A stretch of DNA of 64,000 nucleotides from positions 1 through 64,000 of the forward strand of contig DATNEY010000003.1 of NCBI GenBank assembly GCA_035606665.1. Direction: 5' to 3'. Below, piece after piece: positions 49,727 through 58,289 of this stretch. Source of the DNA: DASUGC01 sp035606665. GTDB taxonomy: Bacteria; Acidobacteriota; Vicinamibacteria; Vicinamibacterales; SCN-69-37. Under the pieces are notes generated by a model. The model saw nothing but the letters and a program-made list of their open reading frames with translations. It made no database searches and was not told the origin of the DNA. Every line of letters begins with the position of its first letter. Position 1 is the first letter of the stretch. The position numbers and the translations under genes are program-made.

Positions 49727-51040
49727 TCATGCCGGCACCTGCAAACGCGGGAACGCGCGTCGGCTCATTTCCGACCGCACCAGGAGGCCCGCGACGAGCG
49801 CGATGAGCATCGTGATCGTCCACCACCAGAGCGCCTCTCGCAGAATCCAGCCGGCGAACACCATTTGCCGTCCCGCGTCCGTGCTGAAGAACCAGTTGCG
49901 CCACCCCTGCGCCCACAAGAGCAGGAGCGTGGCCCACAGGGTCAGCGTCCACGCGCGGCCGGCGCGCGCGTGACTGAGAGCCGCGAGCGCCGGCACCGTC
50001 AATACCAGGTGCATCGCGCGGTAGCCGATGTTCTGCGCGGTGAAGAAGCAGCCGATGATCAGCAGGCCGCCGGCGAGCAGCATCATCCGCTCGAGATCCG
50101 CGAGGCGGTCGAGCGTCCGGGTCATTGATTGGCGGAGCGCGAGGAACAGGCCGGCGCCGAAGGCCGTGACGGTGAGCCCGATGCGTACCGCCGCACCCGT
50201 TTCGCTCGAGATTCCGTATTGCCTGCCAAGTCCTCCCGCGATCATCGTCGACCCGAACATGTCACCGAACCATCCGCCGCCCGGGATGAGCTTCAGTGCG
50301 CGCGTCAGTTCGTGGCCCATCGTCAGAAGGAACACCGCGAGGACGGCAGCGCAGACGGCGGCAACCGCGAAGAATCGCGCAGGACGTTCGCGAGTCGCGA
50401 GCGCCAGCAGCGTCATTGGGTAGTACTTGAGCAGGCCGGCGAGGAGCGCGGCGCCGTACGCGACGATGCGAAGCGCGGGTGTCCGGCAGACCAGCGCGGC
50501 GGCGATGGCGGCAAGGACGAACAGCACGAGATCGTTGTTGCCGCGCTCTGCGCCAAAGACGACGGCCGGCGAAACGGCGGCAAGCGCGATCAGCATGACC
50601 GCGAGGCGCGTGCGTCCCGCCGGCAGCAGCGTGAGGCTTGCGATGAACGACGTCACCCCGATGAAGCCCGTCGGCATCGTCCACGCTTCCGTGACCGGGA
50701 ACTTCGCCAGCAGTAGCCAGAGCGGGGAGTAGTCGAACGCTCGGCGGACCGGATCGCAGGGATTGGCCGTGAGGACGTCCACACCCTGGTGCATGCAGCG
50801 CACGGCAGAGAGCACGGTTTCGACGTCTACAAACGGGAACCGGAACGGATCGACGCCCCAGCTGCGGAGCATGTCCTCGTAGAGGGATCGCTGGCCGGTG
50901 AGGTACAGCACGGTCATGAACGCGAAGAACGCCGCGGCGACGCCGGCAGGCAGGAGTCGCCGAGCAAGGACGCGTCGTCTGTCGCTCCCACCTTCGCCCG
51001 GGGCTGCAGTGGGGCGCCGAAGCTTCAGCGAAGGCGCCAT
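49727..51040 (-). CDS. GT87/DUF2029-type polyprenyl-sugar mannosyltransferase-like membrane protein
   Basis: 437 residues with about 10-12 membrane helices. After helix 1 comes an external loop carrying FRFPFVDVETVLSAVRCMHQGVDVL and DYSPLW, with an acidic residue where GT-C enzymes keep their catalytic Asp. RGNNDLVLFVLAAIAAAL, LLKYYPMTLLAL and NIGYRAMHLVLTVPAL match the DUF2029/GT87 family, which uses polyprenyl-phosphate sugars. The substrate is unknown. It is divergent from another GT-C-like protein at 51076. The last residues and stop fall in a CGCGTTTGCAGGTGCCGGCA sequence that resembles an extragenic repeat. Confidence 0.78.
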   Translation of the reverse strand: MAPSLKLRRPTAAPGEGGSDRRRVLARRLLPAGVAAAFFAFMTVLYLTGQRSLYEDMLRSWGVDPFRFPFVDVETVLSAVRCMHQGVDVLTANPCDPVRRAFDYSPLWLLLAKFPVTEAWTMPTGFIGVTSFIASLTLLPAGRTRLAVMLIALAAVSPAVVFGAERGNNDLVLFVLAAIAAALVCRTPALRIVAYGAALLAGLLKYYPMTLLALATRERPARFFAVAAVCAAVLAVFLLTMGHELTRALKLIPGGGWFGDMFGSTMIAGGLGRQYGISSETGAAVRIGLTVTAFGAGLFLALRQSMTRTLDRLADLERMMLLAGGLLIIGCFFTAQNIGYRAMHLVLTVPALAALSHARAGRAWTLTLWATLLLLWAQGWRNWFFSTDAGRQMVFAGWILREALWWWTITMLIALVAGLLVRSEMSRRAFPRLQVPA

Positions 51041-51075
51041 CAGCCCCGCGATGGTACCGTAAGACGCGCGAGGCG

Positions 51076-52872
51076 CTGATTCCCACGTCCCGGCAGTTCA
51101 AATCCGATCGGCTCGCGTACCTCGCCGCGTACGTCGCGCTCTCGATCGCCTTCTCCTGGCCCTTCTTCGAGCATCCTCTGGCGAACGGGCTTGGCGACTG
51201 GGATCAGCACACGTTCTATTACGGGACGTTCCTCCGCAGCTTCGCCTACGGACAGATGCCGTTCTGGAATCCCTGGTACTGCGGCGGCAATGTGCTGTGG
51301 CAGAACCCGCAGGTCTCGCTCATCAGCCCGGTCTATCTGATGGCGCTCGTGATGCCGCTCGCGCTGGCGATGAAGATCAACGTCGTCATCCATTACGTCA
51401 TCGGGTGCGTCGGGATGCACTTGCTGCTGCGGCGTGTCATCGGCGTCACGTCTCCCGCCGTGGTTGTCGCTCTGGTCGCGGTCTCGGCGTTTTCGGGCGG
51501 CGTGGCGCTGCATCTGGCGGCGGGGCACAGTAACTACTTGTCGGTGTTGTGGTTACCGGGGCTCGTCTACTGTTTCTTCAGGGCCTGTGACGGCCACGTG
51601 CGGAGCATCATCGCCGGCGGCGCCATCGTCGGCGTTTCGGTGCTCAACGCTGCACCCCACTTCGTCCCCCTCGCCGCCGTGGTACTGGGAACCCTCGCGC
51701 TCGTCGCCGTCGCAGTGGCGCGGACGTTCAAGCCCCTGGCGATCGCGGTGGTCATCGTGGCCGCCGGCTGCGTATATGCGGCGCCCAAGCTCGTGCCGGC
51801 AGCGTCGTTTGCGAGAAGCGACGCGTTCCACGATCGACGGCCCACGAAGCACCCGGATTCGATGTCCTTCGAGATGTTCCAACGCGCGCTGTGGGATTCA
51901 AGTCAGACGAAGACGCTCAAGATCAGTCCCGGCATCCAGTTGTATGCGTGGCACGAGTACGGCAACTACATGGGCTGGTTCGGCGCCGCGCTGTCGCTGA
52001 TGGCAGCGGTCTGGATCCTTGTGTTCAGGTGGCGGGCCGCGAGTTGGGGTGAGATGTCCTGCGCGGTAGGCCTGTTCGTCATGCTGCTCATCGCGGCTGG
52101 AGAGTTCGCCGCGTGGGCGCCCGCGACCCTGCTGCACGAGCTGCCGCTGTTCGCCAGTTTCAGGATTCCGAGCCGCCACATCATGCTTGCGTCGATCCTC
52201 GGGCCCGCCTGCATCGCGTACGTCGTGCGGGCGTCGTCCGAGATGACGTGGTCCAGGTTGACCCGGGGCATCGTCACGGTCGTATGCGTCATCGGCACCG
52301 CGCAACTGATGGTTGTGAATCGACGCAACCTCCACGGGATCTTCGCTCTGCCGCCGAGCCCGGTGGAGGCCCGCCACCTCGACAAGTCGGCGCCCGTTAT
52401 CGCGGAACACGAGCCGCCCAGCGTGCAGTGGAGCCGGCTCGGCGAGAATTCGGTCATGCTGCCATCGATGGCTGCCGGCGTATCAGTGCTGAATTGCTAC
52501 GAACCCCTGCTTGCGCGGCGAATCGTCCCGCCGGGACCGGCCGTGATTCGAGCCGTGGGCGACGTCAAGCTTTCGGACCCGACGTTTTCGATGAATCGAG
52601 TGACGGTCGGCGCTGCGGCCGGCCCGGAGCCGGTTCGATTGGTCCTGAATCAGAACTTCGCCGAAGGCTGGTCGAGCGGGGCTGGACCGGTCGAGCGCGA
52701 TCCGTCGAGCGGCCTGCCGTCTGTGCTGTTGCCGGCGGGATTCACCGGTACGGTCGACTTCACCTTCGCGCCGCACGGGCTCGTATTCGGATTTGCCATC
52801 TGGTTGATTGCGGTCGCGGTGTCGGTGGTTGTGTGGCGGCGTGCCGCTTCATCTTCAGCCGCTCAGGCATAA
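51076..52872 (+). CDS. Large polytopic membrane protein (GT-C/YfhO-like), start unresolved
   Basis: The first ATG is at 51256, but the upstream in-frame sequence is clearly coding: KSDRLAYLAAYVALSIAFSW (helix 1), then GLGDWDQHTFYYGTFLRSFAYGQ, the catalytic-loop type of GT-C glycosyltransferases with paired acidic residues (GDWD). No ATG, GTG or TTG occurs in frame between the divergent gene and 51256; CTG 51076 is the best candidate. From there ~598 residues with about 12 helices and a C-terminal beta segment (VRLVLNQNFAEGW). The family resembles YfhO/DUF6311-type proteins that modify surface glycans. The next gene starts 11 nt downstream. Confidence 0.72.
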   Translation: MIPTSRQFKSDRLAYLAAYVALSIAFSWPFFEHPLANGLGDWDQHTFYYGTFLRSFAYGQMPFWNPWYCGGNVLWQNPQVSLISPVYLMALVMPLALAMKINVVIHYVIGCVGMHLLLRRVIGVTSPAVVVALVAVSAFSGGVALHLAAGHSNYLSVLWLPGLVYCFFRACDGHVRSIIAGGAIVGVSVLNAAPHFVPLAAVVLGTLALVAVAVARTFKPLAIAVVIVAAGCVYAAPKLVPAASFARSDAFHDRRPTKHPDSMSFEMFQRALWDSSQTKTLKISPGIQLYAWHEYGNYMGWFGAALSLMAAVWILVFRWRAASWGEMSCAVGLFVMLLIAAGEFAAWAPATLLHELPLFASFRIPSRHIMLASILGPACIAYVVRASSEMTWSRLTRGIVTVVCVIGTAQLMVVNRRNLHGIFALPPSPVEARHLDKSAPVIAEHEPPSVQWSRLGENSVMLPSMAAGVSVLNCYEPLLARRIVPPGPAVIRAVGDVKLSDPTFSMNRVTVGAAAGPEPVRLVLNQNFAEGWSSGAGPVERDPSSGLPSVLLPAGFTGTVDFTFAPHGLVFGFAIWLIAVAVSVVVWRRAASSSAAQA

Positions 52873-52882
52873 TCCAAACGCA

Positions 52883-55405
52883 ATGCGTCGGGCGTGGGTC
52901 GCCGTACTGATCGCTGCGAGCGTGTTCGCGCTGCTGGATTGGAGCGTGAATCGCCGGCGGGGACTGATCAGAGCAGCCGTTGACGATGCGAATCCTGGCC
53001 GGGAGTTCGCGGCGACGGGAGTGACGGCCGTCGGCCTCGACGGCGTTGCACCTTCGATCATCGACCGGGCGGGCACTTCGCTCCTGTGGCGAACGTTCTG
53101 GGAACTCCACACTCCGGATCTCTACGAACTGCGAGTGGAGAGCCGCGGCGCCTCGACACTCACAATCGACGGCCATCTGGCGATCGAAGCCGGCGTGAGC
53201 GACACGCCCGGAACACGGCTCGTGTGGCTGACGCCCGGCTTCCACAAGATCGAAATCCGGTATCGCCCCGACCCGTCCGGGCCGCGCATCCAGGTCGCAG
53301 CCGCACGGGCCGGCAACTCACTCGAGCCGCTCCCGTTGCGTGACTTGAAGCCGGCGCTTCCCCGGAATCCGGTCGTGCGGGAATGGACGGCCACCGCGCG
53401 CAAATACACGGGCTGGCTGGTCCTAGTCCTCGTCATCGTCGCGGTCCGGACGACGTCGCCTGTCGTCGCCCGCCGGTGGAGCAGCACGGCCGGTCAACAA
53501 GGTTGGGTGACTGGAATTCGCGCGAACGCCGCGAGGCCGCTTGCGTGGTTCGTGCTCGCGCTCATCCTCGGGTACGCGGCGCTCCTTCGTCTTGACGCGA
53601 TCACTGCGCGCTACGGGCCCGTGCAGTCACCGGGCTGGCTCGCCGCCGTACAAACGCGGACGGTGTTGCCGCCCCAGACGATTCGCCCGGCCTGGTTTCC
53701 GTGGGTCCCGGCGGCGTTCCACGTGCACTACGACGGACCGCCGACGCAATACAGCAGCGACCCGTACTCGTACCTGAAGGTCGCACGGACGATGACGTCG
53801 TTCTACGAGCCGACGTGGCGCGAACCGCTGTTTCCGTTTTCCGTGAGGACGGTGATGGCGGTCGTCGGACCGCAGGACGTTGCCGTGAGCCTGACCTCGA
53901 CCGCGTTCGCCGTACTGGCGATCTGGCTGACGTATGTACTCGGTGCGGCATTGTGGTCCCGGCCCGTGGGGCTGGCGGCGGCGCTGGTCCTGGCCATCGA
54001 TCGAGACGCGGCGTGGTTCGCGAGCCAGGGCTGGCGCGATGATGCGTACGTCGCCGCGGTCGTGTTCGGCGCGTATTTCATCCTTCGATGCTGGCGAAGT
54101 GCGCGACAACCCGAGAGCCGCATCCAACTCGGCAGGTTCGGCGTCGATCGGCTCTACGTCAACGCAATCCTGCTCGGCATCGCCGCGGGGCTGATCATCC
54201 TCGTGCGGATCATGTCCCTGTCATTCCTCCTGCCTGCCGGAGTGCTTCTCGCCGCCGCGGTGCGGACGAACTGGCGGCGGCGCTTCACGATGGCAGGTAT
54301 CGGGATCGTGGTCACGACGCTCGTGGCGATTCCGTACTTCATCAACTGCTGGCGCGTGCAGGGCGACTTCTTCTACACGTTCAATGTTCACGGGGATATC
54401 TACCGTATTGCGGAAGGCCAGGCGACGCCGAAGCAGGACACGACGTATTCGTACATCCGGGACAAACTGAGTGGGCGCCCGTATGCCGCGGTGGATACGA
54501 TTCTCCGCGGCGTGACGCTCTATCCATTCGAGAACAAGTGGACCGGGCTGGACGCGTGGCGCGACGGGCTCGGAGCGCTCGTGGCGTTCGCGTCGGTCGT
54601 GGGTCTCGCCGCGCTCGCGTTTGTGCCCGCCGGCCGGGTGGTACTGTTGGTCGCGTTCACCTCGCTGCTGCCGTTCTCGCTGACATGGCGGGTCGATCCG
54701 AATCCGAGGTTCACGCTGCACCTGTATCCGTTCTTCCTCATAGCGGCGAGCATCGCCGGCAGTCTCGCGGTGCGGGCCGTGGGCCGTCTCCTGGCAGCCG
54801 GCATCGTCGCCGAACCAGCGCCCTGGCGCCGCGACGGCGAGATACTCGCCGGGCGCAACCTGGCTACCGGTGCCGCGGTCGTCGCGGGTTCGGCAGCGCT
54901 CCTCTGGTACGTGATGTCGTGGTCGCCACAACTCGTGTTCGCGGACGCCCTTCGTTACCGTGATGACGCGACCGTTACGGTGGGCGACGACATTGGATTC
55001 CTCGGTGCGGGATGGTCGCGGGCACTCGATCTGGGCAACGTGCAGATGCGGATCGCGACGGGTGAGAGCGGGATTCGGGTGCGGCTTCCGCTGCAGGACG
55101 ACTACCGTCTGACGCTTCGTCTGGATCCGTTTCCGCGACCGCTCAGCGCGACGCCAGCCAGGCTTCCGGTCATTGAGTACTCGCTCAATGGCACGCGGCT
55201 GGGGGCCATTCCGCTGAAATGGAATCCCGAGCGCTTCGGCGCGTATGAAGTCACGCTGCCGAGATCAGCGGTTCATCCGGGAATGAACACGCTCGTGCTG
55301 CGGCGCGTTCCGGATCCTGGCGCCGCAGGATCTTCAGTACCTGGGTTTTCCGACGGTGACGCATTCGCATTCTGGTTGCTTCGTGCTTCGCGGCCGCCGG
55401 GGTGA
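52883..55405 (+). CDS. PA14-domain GT39/ArnT-like membrane glycosyltransferase
   Basis: 840 residues from ATG 52883 (CATAAT 9 nt upstream). After helix 1, residues ~60-150 form a PA14-like beta domain (YELRVESRGASTLTIDGHLAI, WLTPGFHKIEIRYRP). About ten membrane helices follow, with YSSDPYSYLKVARTMTSFYEPTWREPLFPF as the acidic GT-C loop and YALARD-like DRDAAWFASQGWRDDAYVA. A C-terminal lectin-like beta region (~715-840) ends the protein. The arrangement suggests a protein- or lipid-linked sugar transferase with two external carbohydrate-binding domains. It follows another GT-C-like gene and is probably in one operon with it. Confidence 0.75.
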   Translation: MRRAWVAVLIAASVFALLDWSVNRRRGLIRAAVDDANPGREFAATGVTAVGLDGVAPSIIDRAGTSLLWRTFWELHTPDLYELRVESRGASTLTIDGHLAIEAGVSDTPGTRLVWLTPGFHKIEIRYRPDPSGPRIQVAAARAGNSLEPLPLRDLKPALPRNPVVREWTATARKYTGWLVLVLVIVAVRTTSPVVARRWSSTAGQQGWVTGIRANAARPLAWFVLALILGYAALLRLDAITARYGPVQSPGWLAAVQTRTVLPPQTIRPAWFPWVPAAFHVHYDGPPTQYSSDPYSYLKVARTMTSFYEPTWREPLFPFSVRTVMAVVGPQDVAVSLTSTAFAVLAIWLTYVLGAALWSRPVGLAAALVLAIDRDAAWFASQGWRDDAYVAAVVFGAYFILRCWRSARQPESRIQLGRFGVDRLYVNAILLGIAAGLIILVRIMSLSFLLPAGVLLAAAVRTNWRRRFTMAGIGIVVTTLVAIPYFINCWRVQGDFFYTFNVHGDIYRIAEGQATPKQDTTYSYIRDKLSGRPYAAVDTILRGVTLYPFENKWTGLDAWRDGLGALVAFASVVGLAALAFVPAGRVVLLVAFTSLLPFSLTWRVDPNPRFTLHLYPFFLIAASIAGSLAVRAVGRLLAAGIVAEPAPWRRDGEILAGRNLATGAAVVAGSAALLWYVMSWSPQLVFADALRYRDDATVTVGDDIGFLGAGWSRALDLGNVQMRIATGESGIRVRLPLQDDYRLTLRLDPFPRPLSATPARLPVIEYSLNGTRLGAIPLKWNPERFGAYEVTLPRSAVHPGMNTLVLRRVPDPGAAGSSVPGFSDGDAFAFWLLRASRPPG

Positions 55406-55471
55406 GACAGATTCTTAACTTCCAGCGCCGGCGGTCTACATGGATTTACATGGGGCTGCAAGGTGAATGAA

Positions 55472-55864
55472 CTAGAGCAGCGAGTACTTCCTGACAATCA
55501 GAAAGATCGGAGCCGCGCCGAGCAGGCCGGCCATGCCGTAGGTCCACCAGCGCGCCCGATTGATCACCTGGAACTCCAGATGTTCCCCAGGCTCGATCGC
55601 GAACGGGATCTTCTTCCAGAACAGCGTGTTGTGCACTCGCAGCGTGTGTCGTCCCGGTGGCACGTCGATCGTCACGGCCTCGCCGAAAAGCAGGACTTCG
55701 CGGTGATCGTCGTCGAGCTTGACGAAAATCTGGCGCTGGCCGCAGTCCACAGGACTCCTGCGGTCGAAAGTAACCATCGCTCGGAGGTCGTCCAGATCGC
55801 CGCCAGGGCAGTCGAGTTCGACGACAGCTCCGCCGGGCGGAAGTACTGCGGTCGATTGGGCCAT
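55472..55864 (-). CDS. PEGA-like domain protein with C-terminal membrane helix
   Basis: 130 residues. A beta-sandwich segment (FGEAVTIDVPPGRHTLRVHNTLFWKKIPFAIEPGEHLEFQVIN) resembles PEGA or carboxypeptidase-regulatory-like folds. One helix (WWTYGMAGLLGAAPIFLIV) lies near the end, tail-anchoring the domain. ATG 55864 is chosen over 55882 because CATAAT (55871-55876, minus) is exactly 6 nt upstream. It follows the DUF1624 gene on the same strand, so it may be transcribed both with it and alone. Confidence 0.65.
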   Translation of the reverse strand: MAQSTAVLPPGGAVVELDCPGGDLDDLRAMVTFDRRSPVDCGQRQIFVKLDDDHREVLLFGEAVTIDVPPGRHTLRVHNTLFWKKIPFAIEPGEHLEFQVINRARWWTYGMAGLLGAAPIFLIVRKYSLL

Positions 55865-55870
55865 GCGCTC

Positions 55871-55876
55871 ATTATG
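55871..55876 (-). promoter_or_regulatory. -10 hexamer CATAAT of leaderless promoter
   Basis: It lies exactly 6 nt before ATG 55864, in the gap after the upstream gene's stop. There is no ribosome-binding site. Confidence 0.45.
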
Positions 55877-55882
55877 CGGCAA

Positions 55883-57019
55883 CTACAAGTAGGTCATCCA
55901 CTGCGGGCGTGACGGTTGTGCCTTCCGGCGGACGTACCGCGCGACCGGAAAGTAGAGCGCGAACACGACAATGACGAACACGACGTACAGCTGCCAGAGA
56001 TCCCAGCGGGCCGATGGCGGCACACTGGCGAAGGGCGCGGTGCGGTACCACTCGTGATGAATGCCGTCGCCGCGGATCCAGGCCGTCGCCAGCGCCGCGA
56101 GGTGAATGGCCGGAATGTGCAGCAGGTAGTAGAACATCGGCGCCCGGCCGAACACCGCGCAGACGCGAGCGAACCAGCCTGTGGCGCGATTGGCGAGAGG
56201 CAACAGCGCGATGACGGGTCCCAGTGTCATCAGCAGGAACGGGAGCGACGCCGGGTATTTGTTCTGGCCGAGCACGCGGAACAGCAGCGGCGGCGACTCC
56301 GCCGTTACCTGCTGGGCAAGCGCGGTCGGAATCGCAATGGCGATGAACAGGGCCGTCGCTCCGAGTCCGATGCGTGGCCACCACCTGGTTGGCGTCGCGC
56401 CAAATCCAAATCCCGCTGCCATCACGCCAATCCACGGCACGATGACGTACAGCACCTGGATGTTGCCGGCGGCCTCGGCCCCACTGGGATAGATGAATTC
56501 CCAGAACGGCACGATGGCGCCGTGCACCGACGGAGGCAGCAGCCCGGGCAGGCGTGCGAAGACTGGCTGCAGCACGATGACGGCGATGCCGCCGTATCCG
56601 AGCGTGCGCGGGCCGAGTCCCATCGCGACAAACGCTCCCATCAGCACCATGCACCAGCCGATCATCCAGATCACGCCCGCCAGCGTGAACGACGCATAGT
56701 CCAGGTTGAATCCCCACGTGAATTTCACAACGGTGAGCTCGAGCACGACGAGCAGCAGTCCGCGTGTCACGAGAAACCTCGCGAGCTTCGAGCGGCCGAT
56801 CGATTGGCCGTAGAGAAATGCACTCGTGCCGGCGAGGAAAACGAACGCCGGGGCGCAGAAGTGGGTGATCCAGCGCGTGAAGAACACCCCGGTGGTGGGA
56901 CCGCCGGCGGGGATGCCTCCGTAGAGCCGGACGTGATCGATCGCCATCAGAATCATCACCACGCCACGGATCACGTCGATGCCTTGAATCCGGTTCGATC
57001 TCGGGGTCGGCGAGGACAT
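55883..57019 (-). CDS. DUF1624 / HGSNAT-like membrane acyltransferase-family protein
   Basis: 378 residues with about ten membrane helices. The N-terminus GIDVIRGVVMILMAIDHVRLY carries the conserved R-G...M..DH signature of the DUF1624/heparan-alpha-glucosaminide acetyltransferase-like family, with the putative active-site histidine. FCAPAFVFLAGTSAF and GRAPMFYYLLHIPAIHL also match. Probably transfers acyl groups to an extracytoplasmic sugar; not proven. TACCGT (57025-57030, minus) lies 5 nt before the ATG. It is divergent from the LytS-like kinase. Confidence 0.85.
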   Translation of the reverse strand: MSSPTPRSNRIQGIDVIRGVVMILMAIDHVRLYGGIPAGGPTTGVFFTRWITHFCAPAFVFLAGTSAFLYGQSIGRSKLARFLVTRGLLLVVLELTVVKFTWGFNLDYASFTLAGVIWMIGWCMVLMGAFVAMGLGPRTLGYGGIAVIVLQPVFARLPGLLPPSVHGAIVPFWEFIYPSGAEAAGNIQVLYVIVPWIGVMAAGFGFGATPTRWWPRIGLGATALFIAIAIPTALAQQVTAESPPLLFRVLGQNKYPASLPFLLMTLGPVIALLPLANRATGWFARVCAVFGRAPMFYYLLHIPAIHLAALATAWIRGDGIHHEWYRTAPFASVPPSARWDLWQLYVVFVIVVFALYFPVARYVRRKAQPSRPQWMTYL

Positions 57020-57024
57020 GCGTC

Positions 57025-57030
57025 ACGGTA
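57025..57030 (-). promoter_or_regulatory. -10 hexamer TACCGT of near-leaderless promoter
   Basis: It lies 5 nt upstream of ATG 57019. There is no ribosome-binding site. Confidence 0.35.
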
Positions 57031-57105
57031 CGACGCCAGATGGCGCCGAGACCTCGGCGATGCCGTGAGCGGTGGTGAAGCTGCCGCGAACGGCGTGGTT
57101 CGAGA

Positions 57106-57134
57106 TTGCGAGCGCCGGGCAACTCGGATACGGT
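57106..57134 (+). promoter_or_regulatory. Leaderless promoter of LytS-like kinase (-35 TTGCGA, -10 TACGGT)
   Basis: TTGCGA (57106-57111), a 17-bp spacer, TACGGT (57129-57134), then exactly 6 nt to GTG 57141. This geometry decides the start over the upstream GTG at 57072. Confidence 0.5.
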
Positions 57135-57140
57135 CGGGTC

Positions 57141-58289
57141 GTGACCCGCGCGTCCCGCGTCAGGCCATGGATGCTGGTCTCGGCTGTGTGGCTGGCGCCG
57201 GCGATCTTCAACGTCATCAACACGATCGGACAGCGGCGCCTTTCAGGCGAGGCACCGGCGTCCCTTCGCGACATGCTGTGGTCGGGAGGCGACTGGGCGG
57301 TCTACGCGATCCTGACTCCGCCGGTGTTCTGGGTCTCGCGGCGCTGGCCAATCGCCCGGCCCGCCATCACCCGCCGCGCGGTCCTGCACATCGGGTTCGC
57401 GCTGCTGTTCTGCGTGGGTTGGGCCACGAGCGGCAAGCTCCTCGAAATGCTGCTGGCGTTCGCGTTCGATCCACGCCAGTCCGCAATCGTGACAGCCATG
57501 CATGGCGCCGGTACCTGGCGCAACGCCGGCATCGACTGGATGCGCTGGGTCCTCGTGACGCTGCCGTTCGGCTGTGTCGTCTATTTCTCGATTGCCGGCA
57601 TCGCGCATGCGATTCGGTACTTCGTGGAAGCCCGTGAGCGCGACGTCCAGATGGCCCGCATGTCGGAGCAGCTCGCCGGCGCGCGTTTCGCCGCGCTCCA
57701 GGCGCAGGTGAATCCGCACTTCCTCTTCAACACGCTCAACACGATCGCGGTGCTCGTTCGCGACAACGACCGCGCGCGTGCCGTTGCCATCGTCGAGCAA
57801 CTGAGCGAGGTTCTGAGGGCGACATTGGGGCGGCACCGTGGTACTGAGGTCAGACTCGAGGACGAACTCACGCTCGTGCGTCAGTACCTGGCCATCGAGC
57901 AGGCGCGGTTCTCGGATCGTCTTCGACTGAACTGGCGGATCGCCGACGACGCCAGGAACGCCGCGGTGCCGGGGTTTGCCGTGCAGCACCTGGTGGAGAA
58001 TGCGGTGCGCCATGGCATCGCGAGACGTGAGGACGCAGGCGTGATCGAGATCGCCGCCGTTCGTGACGAGAACTCGCTGGTTGTGACGGTACGAGACGAT
58101 GGACCCGGTGTCAGCGCCAGTGTGCCGGCGCCCGCCGGTCATGGCCTCTCGAATACCCGGGAGCGCCTGACCGCGCTCTATGGCACGGAGGCGTCACTTG
58201 AGTTGAGCGCGGCGGCTGGCGTGGGGGCCGTGGCCACGCTCCGCGTGCCATATCGGGATCTCGGTCCAGAAGGCGATCGTGAGGCGTGA
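57141..58289 (+). CDS. LytS/YehU-type sensor histidine kinase
   Basis: 382 residues from GTG 57141. Four membrane helices occupy residues 12-170 (WMLVSAVWLAPAIFNVI, WAVYAILTPPVFWV, AVLHIGFALLFCVGWA, WMRWVLVTLPFGCVVYFSIA). A coiled segment leads to the His_kinase domain: H-box LQAQVNPHFLFNTLNTI, VRQYLAIEQARFSDRL, N-box LVENAVRHGIA, DDGPGVS and GHGLSNTRERL. It phosphorylates the LytTR regulator encoded next, with which it overlaps by 4 bp. An alternative start at 57072 adds an unhelpful basic leader. Confidence 0.9.
   Translation: MTRASRVRPWMLVSAVWLAPAIFNVINTIGQRRLSGEAPASLRDMLWSGGDWAVYAILTPPVFWVSRRWPIARPAITRRAVLHIGFALLFCVGWATSGKLLEMLLAFAFDPRQSAIVTAMHGAGTWRNAGIDWMRWVLVTLPFGCVVYFSIAGIAHAIRYFVEARERDVQMARMSEQLAGARFAALQAQVNPHFLFNTLNTIAVLVRDNDRARAVAIVEQLSEVLRATLGRHRGTEVRLEDELTLVRQYLAIEQARFSDRLRLNWRIADDARNAAVPGFAVQHLVENAVRHGIARREDAGVIEIAAVRDENSLVVTVRDDGPGVSASVPAPAGHGLSNTRERLTALYGTEASLELSAAAGVGAVATLRVPYRDLGPEGDREA

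Noticed and set aside
49727..49775. Possible further REP unit at the 3' end of the GT87 gene
   Set aside because: It resembles other extragenic repeats (CCCGCGTTTGCAGG), but has no GTAG/GGAG foot and no clear hairpin, so it was not included in the REP family.
51080..51110. tRNA T-loop-like string GTTCAAATCC
   Set aside because: It lies in coding sequence of a membrane protein, and no acceptor stem or other tRNA arms surround it.
55916..57637. 573-codon plus-strand open frame
   Set aside because: It runs antisense to the DUF1624 gene and then out of frame through the LytS kinase.
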